This document shows, in pieces, positions 1-5,458 of a DNA stretch of 14,578 nucleotides (the stretch's first letter is position 1; each line of letters opens with the position of its first letter). Source of the stretch: HGM05232 sp036661515 (GTDB taxonomy: Bacteria > Bacteroidota > Bacteroidia > Bacteroidales > Muribaculaceae); NCBI GenBank assembly GCA_036661515.1, contig JAVWYO010000046.1, positions 1 to 14,578 on the forward strand, in the 5' to 3' direction. The notes below the pieces were generated by a model. The model ran no database searches and was not told the DNA's origin. It was given only the letters and a program-made list of their open reading frames with translations. The position numbers were made by a program, and so were the translations under genes.

Positions 1-114
1 GTTAAATTTCAGAACTGCGTTCTGAAGTGGAACGTCTTCGACGTTTTGCGCTACACGGCGAAGCAAACTGTTTCTGCTAACTTTTCCTGACCTGAGGGGA
101 ATTGAAAGCATCAT
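1..114 (-). CDS. Short partial reading frame of unknown function, open to the window edge
   Basis: On the minus strand an ATG at 114 (a second ATG follows directly at 111) opens a frame of 38 codons that stays open to position 1. It begins MMLSIPLRSGKVS and later reads RRVAQNVEDVPLQNAVLKF. It is more G+C-rich and Arg/Val-rich than the genes around it. The plus strand is also open in one frame from 1 to a TGA at 88-90, and two perfect hairpins lie inside, so this may be a structured repeat that happens to be open on both strands rather than a gene. I do not recognise a protein family. No TAnnTTTG box precedes it on the minus strand. Confidence 0.25.
   Translation of the reverse strand, partial: MMLSIPLRSGKVSRNSLLRRVAQNVEDVPLQNAVLKFN
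8..45. repeat. Two adjacent perfect hairpins
   Basis: TTCAGAACTGCGTTCTGAA (8-26) is an 8-bp perfect inverted repeat with a TGC loop. Four bases later AACGTCTTCGACGTT (31-45) is a 6-bp perfect inverted repeat with a TTC loop. A weaker 5-bp pair (TTTGC 45-49 with GCAAA 63-67) follows. The tight tandem arrangement suggests a folded RNA or DNA element or a degenerate terminator for a gene to the left. No T-tract follows either hairpin, so a simple intrinsic terminator is not supported. Confidence 0.5.
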
Positions 115-185
115 TTATCATTTTTATGTCTAAAATAATTTTCGCACTTCTTAATTGAACTTTCGCAAACACAAAAAATAATCAT

Positions 186-194
186 TACCTTTGC
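186..194 (+). promoter_or_regulatory. -7 box of the methyltransferase promoter, almost touching the start codon
   Basis: TACCTTTGC matches the Bacteroidetes -7 consensus TAnnTTTG. A TTTC at 161-164, 21 bases upstream, could stand in for the -33 TTTG. The G of the box is only four bases before the ATG at 198. If this box is used, transcription would begin at or within a base or two of the start codon, giving a leaderless message. Confidence 0.55.
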
Positions 195-197
195 TAT

Positions 198-1334
198 ATG
201 AGAAATTCTGAAACAATACATAATATATATCCTGGGCTATCACAGAAGATGGACTCAATAGAAAACAACTCTGTTGAATTGGTCGTTACATCTCCTCCTT
301 ATCCAATGATTGAAATGTGGGACGATATTATGAGTACTCAAAATCCTAATATCAGAAATGCAATAAATGCAAATAATGGGAATCTCGCTTTTGAATTGAT
401 GCACAAAGAGCTAGACAAAGTTTGGAACGAAGTATTCAGAGTCCTTATTCCAGGAGGAATAGCTTGTATAAACATAGGTGATGCTACAAGGACAATTAAC
501 GGAAACTTTTCGCTATACTCTAATCACTCAAGGATAATAAACTACTTCATTAATAATGGGTTTGTAAATTTACCTAATATTTTATGGAGAAAACAGACTA
601 ATGCCCCGAATAAATTCATGGGGTCGGGAATGCTACCAGCTGGTGCTTATGTAACGCTAGAACACGAATGGATATTGATATTCAGAAAAGGAGGAAAACG
701 AGAATTTAAAAACGTTGAAGATAAACTTAATCGTAGAAAAAGTTCCTTTTTCTGGGAAGAACGTAATATGTGGTTCTCAGATATGTGGGATAATATAAAA
801 GGGACAAAGCAGAAGATTATTAAATCAGAAAGTCGCGAACGAAGTGCTGCATTTCCTTTAGAGATTCCTTATAGGCTTATAAATATGTTCTCGCTACAAG
901 GAGATTCTGTTTTAGATCCATTTTTAGGCACAGGAACTACAACAATTGCAGCTATGATGAGTAACCGTAACAGTATTGGATATGAGATTGATAGCCACTT
1001 TGTTGATATAGCCACAGAGAACATTTGGAGTTCTTCAATAACGCAAATTAATGAATTTATTGCTAAAAGAATAGAATCCCACAAGGAATTTATTGCTAAT
1101 CGCTTGCAAACAAAAGAAATTAAACACTATAATGAAACGCTAGGATTGCCTGTTATTACATCGCAAGAAATAAATATGCAGTTATCCTATTTAAATAAAA
1201 TTGTATTTCTAAATGACAATACATTCAGCGCAACATACCAAGGAACTCTACCCTTAGAGCAGAAAGATATTATATTTCTAAATAAAACAAAATCTAAAAT
1301 TACTCCAACAACGCAAATAGCATTACCTTTTTAA
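198..1334 (+). CDS. Type II DNA methyltransferase, beta class, probably N4-cytosine (CTAG-type)
   Basis: A 378-residue site-specific DNA methyltransferase that would protect host DNA from the endonuclease encoded beside it. The catalytic motif IV TSPPYP is at residues 31-36 and the SAM-binding motif I VLDPFLGTGTT at 238-248, with ERSAAFPLEIP (214-224) just before it. Motif IV before motif I is the beta-class order, and SPPY rather than DPPY favours N4-cytosine over N6-adenine. The stretch TSPPYPMIEMWD resembles, from memory, the CTAG methylases of MjaI and MthZI, and the partner supports this. The 198 start keeps the strand that leads into motif IV; a later ATG at 249 would remove it. About 110 residues follow motif I with no motif I know. 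The gene is low in G+C and holds all three CTAG sites of the window. Family is secure; base and target are inferred. Confidence 0.9.
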   Translation: MRNSETIHNIYPGLSQKMDSIENNSVELVVTSPPYPMIEMWDDIMSTQNPNIRNAINANNGNLAFELMHKELDKVWNEVFRVLIPGGIACINIGDATRTINGNFSLYSNHSRIINYFINNGFVNLPNILWRKQTNAPNKFMGSGMLPAGAYVTLEHEWILIFRKGGKREFKNVEDKLNRRKSSFFWEERNMWFSDMWDNIKGTKQKIIKSESRERSAAFPLEIPYRLINMFSLQGDSVLDPFLGTGTTTIAAMMSNRNSIGYEIDSHFVDIATENIWSSSITQINEFIAKRIESHKEFIANRLQTKEIKHYNETLGLPVITSQEINMQLSYLNKIVFLNDNTFSATYQGTLPLEQKDIIFLNKTKSKITPTTQIALPF

Positions 1335-1349
1335 AAGCTGTTTTAAAAA
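1328..1349. terminator. AT-only inverted repeat between convergent genes, possible bidirectional terminator
   Basis: TTTTTAAAA (1328-1336) and TTTTAAAAA (1341-1349) form a perfect 9-bp inverted repeat around a GCTG loop. The stem contains the TAA of the methyltransferase (1332-1334) and the TAA of the endonuclease (1343-1345). It has T-tracts on both strands, but the lack of G-C pairs makes it a weak stem. Confidence 0.4.
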
Positions 1350-1921
1350 TTATACTCAACTACAATTTCATTTTTTTTCTTTTCATAGAATATTATAGGT
1401 ACATCAATCTCTTCCGATAGCTCATTCATAATTCTATATGTCGTTGGTTTAATACTTACTGCTCGCTCTCCAATATATCCATCAATACCACACGATTCTT
1501 CAGTTGGCTCCGATAATCTATACGATTGCTTTTCTTGCAATGCTATTTTCTTCAAAATTGCCTCTTGAAATTTCAACCCACAATAAGTCTTAACAATAAC
1601 TAATTCCTCTATCCATTTATGTACCGTAGGCTTATCTATCATTTTTATACTTTCTCTTAATTGCTCTATCATTTTATAAACACGCTCTGTAGCTGTATCA
1701 ATTGCACCAACATGATTTTTTTTATACCAATCTGCCCATTCTGATAAAGTACCATCACCAAATTCTTGGATTAAATCACTCATTTGTCCAACAACACTGG
1801 GTCGTGTGCCTTGAGCATTTTGATTTGCAAGATTCATTATTTGAGTAGAATATTTTGCATAATAAATCTTCTCATTAGAAAGAAGTTCGAGGACTTCCTT
1901 ATTAGAAATATGTAATTTCAT
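1343..1921 (-). CDS. Type II restriction endonuclease, MjaI-like
   Basis: A 192-residue protein that I assign to the MjaI restriction endonuclease family; the archaeal namesake cleaves CTAG. Family-like stretches are LANQNAQGTRPSVVGQMSDL (31-50), the WADWY block (62-66) and the likely active-site region CGIDGYIGERAVSIKP (144-159). That last part resembles a PD-(D/E)xK core in which D147 and K158 would bind metal and activate water, but the usual acidic residue two before the lysine is S156; E119 or E120 might compensate. Its stop lies 8 bases past the methyltransferase stop on the opposite strand. It begins 67 bases after the GH31 stop on the same strand, with no TAnnTTTG box or clear terminator between, so read-through from the GH31 gene is plausible. 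The start codon overlaps the stop of an 18-codon frame. Family assignment is from recall of sequence patterns; cleavage site is inferred. Confidence 0.75.
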   Translation of the reverse strand: MKLHISNKEVLELLSNEKIYYAKYSTQIMNLANQNAQGTRPSVVGQMSDLIQEFGDGTLSEWADWYKKNHVGAIDTATERVYKMIEQLRESIKMIDKPTVHKWIEELVIVKTYCGLKFQEAILKKIALQEKQSYRLSEPTEESCGIDGYIGERAVSIKPTTYRIMNELSEEIDVPIIFYEKKKNEIVVEYNF

Positions 1922-1974
1922 AATAATTGTTTAATGTCAATATAAGCAGTTTTTGAAATATTTTCATTATTCAT
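1918..1974 (-). CDS. Possible 18-codon leader frame overlapping the endonuclease start
   Basis: An ATG at 1974 (minus strand) opens MNNENISKTAYIDIKQLL, which stops at TGA 1920-1918. The stop and the endonuclease start share the sequence ATGA. Such overlap is typical of translational coupling. The frame fills most of the gap between the GH31 gene and the endonuclease. It could be a regulatory leader peptide or chance in AT-rich spacer; no homology is recognised. Confidence 0.25.
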   Translation of the reverse strand: MNNENISKTAYIDIKQLL

Positions 1975-1988
1975 CACATATCGAGCGT

Positions 1989-4454
1989 TTATTTTGTGAT
2001 TTTAATTTTTGTGGGGAGATAGCTCCATGTGGTTTTAATCGAAAGAGTGTCGGTTTGTGGGTCGTAATAATAGCCATCGGTAGCAATAGAATGAATTGAA
2101 GTCGCAGCTTTCATTCGCTTGCCATTTAATCTCACTTCTTGTGGCGAAGAGTAGCAGGCGGGTATCTCAAATGTGATTTCACGAGATGTTGGCATTTTTG
2201 CGTATTTTCCTTTTGCACTTAGTGTTATAACTGTTGATTGAGCACTATCATCACCTTCAAATGTGATTAATTGATATTGCTTATCAGCTATTGAACGTGT
2301 ACTTGTGCGGTCATCATCAAACATTGTGTAGCTACTCTTTGTTCCACTTGGATAATATTTCACAGTATAGCGTGAGGGGTCATAGGCTTCGGTACTTCGC
2401 ATTTCGTACATTGCCATAGGGATAAATGCGCCAGCTTTTACAAATACTGGTAGCACTGGGATTGGTGCCGCATAGGATATTGTAGTAGGACCCATATAAC
2501 TATGCTGTGGCATGTGCATGTCAATCCATTTACCTTCGGGTATTATTATATCTCTGTCAATGGCATCTTTTTCCAGTACTGGCGCAATAAGTACTTCACT
2601 ACCCCACATATATTGATCCTCTACGTCTTTTAGCTTGCTATTTGTAGCATCATTGAAATTAAGTGGACGTGCAAATGGCGCACCCGAAATAGCATTCTCG
2701 TAAGATAAAGTGTAGTTATATGGTAGCCATTGATAACGGGTCTTGATTATATTACGAAATAAATTTTGATAGCCGGGCTTATTATAATGATATGGCTCGG
2801 CATCTACTGTGCTGTGTGTCCTTAAGATTGGAGTAAAAAGCCCTAATTGTAACCAACGTGCATATAACTCGTCATCGGTAGGGTTAGCTTTATCAACGGC
2901 AAATCCGCCAACATCATGCGACATATATCCCATACCACTTAAAGCGGTGTTGAGCATAATAGGAACTTGGGCTTGAAGTCCGCCCCAGCTACGACTAACG
3001 TCGGTAGACCAAGGAAATACCGAAAAGCGTTGAAGCCCTGCCGTACCTCCGCGCATAAGTGTCATAATGCGTGTGTCGGGGAAGTCTTTTTTATAACCAT
3101 CATATATAATTTGGCTCCAATCATTACCATATTGATTGTGGTATTCCGAAGCCGTCTCACCGTTTGCATGACGCATTGTGAGCGGGTGAACTTCAGGCTC
3201 TCCGAGATCGCCCCACATACCACTGACTCCGTCCTCAATAAATTGTTTATATCTACTCCACATCCAATTTTGGGTATTCTTATTCGAAACATCGAGCATA
3301 CCTGCCTCACCTACCCAAGTATTTACATCATGTACATTACCAAGAGAATCTTTAGCAAGCATGCCAGCTTTTTTAGCCATATTGTAATTGTCAATAGCTC
3401 CAATCTTGTTTAAATAAGGTTGTGATATAGTGATTAGTTTTACGCCGTCGGCTTTTAGGTCAGCAAGCATTTTCTTATACGTAGGCCATTGTTCTGCATT
3501 CCAGTCAAAACGCCCCATATCGGTTTCTTTTCCATACCAATATAAGTCAAGTACAATACCATCGACAGGGTATCCATTTTTGCGAAGAGTATCAATCACA
3601 TTGCGTGTCTCTTCTTCGGTTTTATAGCCATATTTAGAAGTTATATATCCTAAACTCCAAAATGGCGCAAGTTCTTGATGACCAGTGAGGAGCGTGTAGT
3701 TTGCAACAACTTGCGCCAAAGAACCATTTTTACTATTTATGTAATAATACGAAATTGGAGTCTTGCTACTTGTAATGTATTCTATGGGATTTTGCAGGAT
3801 AAGTTTTGATGCAGCATAGTCATCAAATAAAATGCCATAACCTAATGAAGATATAAAGAAAGGGACTGTGATATTCATTTGCTTAGCACCCTCACCCTTA
3901 ACATATCCATAGCGTTGCTTGTTATACATTATTAGCGTGTCACCTTTCAAATCAAGAGAATTGCCTCGTTCTCCTGTACCATAGAATGACTCATCACCAC
4001 GACTGACAAAACTAACGGTTTTCTCCTTGCCACCATTCATAATGCCGCCACTCTCTTGTAGCTTGATTTTGCCCGCCGATTCAAATGTAATAATAGAATT
4101 AGACCCATTTACAATGACTTTAGTCCCACCGATTGTTATCACAACATCTGAATTTAAACTATTGGTATTAAAATTCTGATCTTTTGGAGATAGTACAACG
4201 CTCTTAGATTGCTTAATCTCACTAACGTTTATGCCGATAGGCAATGTCGTTACTTTTATTATATCTTCGGTAAACGGAGTAATAATAAGACTCCCTTTTT
4301 CCGACTTAACGGTAACTTTTCCGTCATCATTTGAGAAACTTTTTACAGCGCCAAGTTGTGAAGCCCAAGTAGATAATGAGCAAGATATAATCAAGGACAC
4401 AAACGCAAACGCCTTGATTGAATTTTTAATAGTGTAAATCATTGATTCTTTCAT
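1989..4454 (-). CDS. Exported glycoside hydrolase family 31 (alpha-glucosidase-like)
   Basis: An 821-residue retaining alpha-glycosidase, likely periplasmic or surface-attached, acting on alpha-linked glucosides or xylosides. Residues 1-32 are an export signal; cleavage could follow ...STWAS, but LIISC (21-25) could also be a lipoprotein box. An N-terminal beta domain (about 35-260) leads into the TIM barrel at APFWSLGY (263-270), then DGIVLDLYW (298-306). SGMWGDLGEPE (411-421) carries the nucleophile D416, and FPWSTDVSR (480-488) the probable acid/base D485. GYMSHDVGGF (509-518) and LRTHS (544-548) are further family signatures. The C-terminal beta part, with FDDD, resembles DUF5110. The nucleophile motif reads WGDLGEPE instead of the common WxDMNEP, so substrate preference cannot be predicted. 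No SusC/SusD pair lies in the window. The start at 4454 fits the box at 4480-4487; ATG 4442 is an alternative. Confidence 0.93.
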   Translation of the reverse strand: MKESMIYTIKNSIKAFAFVSLIISCSLSTWASQLGAVKSFSNDDGKVTVKSEKGSLIITPFTEDIIKVTTLPIGINVSEIKQSKSVVLSPKDQNFNTNSLNSDVVITIGGTKVIVNGSNSIITFESAGKIKLQESGGIMNGGKEKTVSFVSRGDESFYGTGERGNSLDLKGDTLIMYNKQRYGYVKGEGAKQMNITVPFFISSLGYGILFDDYAASKLILQNPIEYITSSKTPISYYYINSKNGSLAQVVANYTLLTGHQELAPFWSLGYITSKYGYKTEEETRNVIDTLRKNGYPVDGIVLDLYWYGKETDMGRFDWNAEQWPTYKKMLADLKADGVKLITISQPYLNKIGAIDNYNMAKKAGMLAKDSLGNVHDVNTWVGEAGMLDVSNKNTQNWMWSRYKQFIEDGVSGMWGDLGEPEVHPLTMRHANGETASEYHNQYGNDWSQIIYDGYKKDFPDTRIMTLMRGGTAGLQRFSVFPWSTDVSRSWGGLQAQVPIMLNTALSGMGYMSHDVGGFAVDKANPTDDELYARWLQLGLFTPILRTHSTVDAEPYHYNKPGYQNLFRNIIKTRYQWLPYNYTLSYENAISGAPFARPLNFNDATNSKLKDVEDQYMWGSEVLIAPVLEKDAIDRDIIIPEGKWIDMHMPQHSYMGPTTISYAAPIPVLPVFVKAGAFIPMAMYEMRSTEAYDPSRYTVKYYPSGTKSSYTMFDDDRTSTRSIADKQYQLITFEGDDSAQSTVITLSAKGKYAKMPTSREITFEIPACYSSPQEVRLNGKRMKAATSIHSIATDGYYYDPQTDTLSIKTTWSYLPTKIKITK

Positions 4455-4479
4455 GTTAAAAAAATGGTATTCAATTTTA

Positions 4480-4487
4480 CAAATGTA
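4480..4487 (-). promoter_or_regulatory. -7 box of the GH31 gene promoter
   Basis: On the minus strand TACATTTG matches TAnnTTTG exactly. It ends 25 bases before the ATG at 4454, which would give a leader of about 20 bases. No convincing -33 element is visible. Confidence 0.45.
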
Positions 4488-4566
4488 ACTTATTAATTAC
4501 TTTCAAGCTAATATTTTGATATTTTTTATATACATATTTGTGATTTTCATACTTAAGGAAAGTAGG

Positions 4567-4582
4567 TTTTTTATATAAAAAA
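4567..4582. repeat. 16-bp perfect AT palindrome in the divergent promoter region
   Basis: TTTTTTATATAAAAAA is a perfect palindrome about ten bases upstream of the presumed -33 element (TTTG 4593-4596) of the GH25 gene. It could be an operator, an UP-like element or simply curved AT-rich DNA. The rest of the 4455-4631 gap is AT-rich with nothing else recognisable besides the two promoter boxes. Confidence 0.35.
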
Positions 4583-4592
4583 GTAATATTGT

Positions 4593-4625
4593 TTTGCTAT
4601 AATCGTTAGAAATGAATTAACTTTG
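4593..4625 (+). promoter_or_regulatory. Promoter of the GH25 gene
   Basis: TTTG (4593-4596) and TAACTTTG (4618-4625) match the Bacteroidetes -33 and -7 boxes with a 21-base spacer. The -7 box ends six bases before the ATG at 4632, so the transcript would have almost no leader. Confidence 0.6.
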
Positions 4626-4631
4626 TTTGTG

Positions 4632-5342
4632 ATGAAATATAGGAAAATATATATAATTATTACGTGTGTTATACTGTTTGCAATGGTAGGCATAGGTGGA
4701 TATTATGTGTTGCGTAATGTCATGCGCCCTCAAATATCTATCAATAAAATTACCTATCCAGTAAATGGTATTGATGTATCTGCTCATAATGGGAATATTG
4801 ATTTTGCACGTGTAGTGCAAGATAGCATTTCTTTTGTTTTCATAAAGGCAACCGAAGGAGCTTCTTTTAAAGATGGAAAATTTGAAAAAAATTATATCGC
4901 TGCGCGAGATGCGGGACTCAAAGTTGGAGCTTATCATTTTTTTCGTTTTGATATAAATGGCACATTACAAGGAATGAATTTTGTGAGCAGTATTGGAGAC
5001 AAAATTTTAGAACTACCACTTGCCATTGATCTTGAAGAGCACGGAAATCCCGAAACACCTACTCTAAGCGTTATAAAACGACTTCAAGAGATGATAGATT
5101 ATCTTGCAGGTCATGGCTATGACATAATCATTTATACTAATAACAACGGATATCGGCGATTCGTGCAATCTTCATTTGCCGATTATCCTTTGTGGCTATG
5201 CCGATTTACTACTCCACAAGAAGATGTGGAATGGCAATTTTGGCAATATAGTCACTGGGGCGAAGTTGATGGAATAAAAGGTGACGTGGACTTAAATATA
5301 TTTAATGGATCTTCTTATGACTTTGCCCAATGGCTAAAATAA
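4632..5342 (+). CDS. Membrane-anchored GH25 lysozyme-like muramidase
   Basis: A 236-residue protein that should cleave the glycan backbone of peptidoglycan between N-acetylmuramic acid and N-acetylglucosamine. Residues 7-27 form one hydrophobic segment (signal anchor or uncleaved signal), placing the enzyme in the periplasm. The GH25 barrel starts at GIDVSAHNG (46-54, D48). FIKATEG (70-76) follows, then GAYHFF (99-104), the catalytic pair in LAIDLEE (D133 and E135), and FWQYS (203-207) with GDVDLNIFNG (217-226). All hallmark residues are present and the length is typical of a single-domain member with no cell-wall-binding module. The ATG at 4632 is chosen over the upstream in-frame TTG at 4623, which overlaps the -7 box. 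It lies 116 bases upstream of porU on the same strand; a weak hairpin lies between. It may serve wall remodelling rather than defence, which is inference. Confidence 0.92.
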   Translation: MKYRKIYIIITCVILFAMVGIGGYYVLRNVMRPQISINKITYPVNGIDVSAHNGNIDFARVVQDSISFVFIKATEGASFKDGKFEKNYIAARDAGLKVGAYHFFRFDINGTLQGMNFVSSIGDKILELPLAIDLEEHGNPETPTLSVIKRLQEMIDYLAGHGYDIIIYTNNNGYRRFVQSSFADYPLWLCRFTTPQEDVEWQFWQYSHWGEVDGIKGDVDLNIFNGSSYDFAQWLK

Positions 5343-5346
5343 ACAT

Positions 5347-5367
5347 TCTCATTACCAAATAATGAGA
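5347..5367 (+). terminator. Weak hairpin after the GH25 gene
   Basis: TCTCATTA and TAATGAGA form a perfect 8-bp stem around CCAAA, five bases after the GH25 stop. No T-tract follows, so it may only attenuate transcription into porU. Confidence 0.3.
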
Positions 5368-5416
5368 TAAGAAGTAATAAAACACGCTTTTTGCCGTTAT
5401 TTTAAGCGAAGGAATA

Positions 5417-5424
5417 TACCTTTA
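5417..5424 (+). promoter_or_regulatory. Imperfect -7 box upstream of porU
   Basis: TACCTTTA differs from TAnnTTTG at the last base and lies 34 bases before the porU ATG. A TTTG at 5390-5393 is 23 bases upstream of it, slightly far for a -33 element. It is offered only as the best candidate in the gap. Confidence 0.25.
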
Positions 5425-5458
5425 AACAAATCAAACTGACTGAAACAATTGCTTGTCT

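Noticed and set aside
6..77. Plus-strand frame reading SELRSEVERLRRFALHG, resembling a transposase coiled coil
   Set aside because: The same frame has a TAA at 3-5 and no start codon, and the palindromic hairpins account for the repeated SE/LR pattern.
1..81. Possible integron attC site (GTTAAAT at the left end, GCTAAC at 76-81, hairpins between)
   Set aside because: The right-hand end does not fit the RYYYAAC core, and there is no integrase or cassette array, so the resemblance is weak.
249..251. Alternative methyltransferase start at the second in-frame ATG
   Set aside because: It would remove the strand leading into motif IV that beta-class methylases normally have, though the near-leaderless promoter keeps it possible.
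2967..3413. Open frame of 148 codons on the plus strand inside the GH31 gene
   Set aside because: It lies wholly antisense to a gene with intact catalytic motifs and its translation shows no family features.
4617..4937. Minus-strand open frame of 106 codons over the GH25 promoter and 5' end
   Set aside because: It is antisense to conserved GH25 motifs and has a biased composition typical of a shadow frame.
5385..5408. CGCTT/AAGCG inverted repeat in the GH25-porU gap
   Set aside because: A 5-bp stem with a 14-base loop and no T-tract is too weak to call a terminator or operator.
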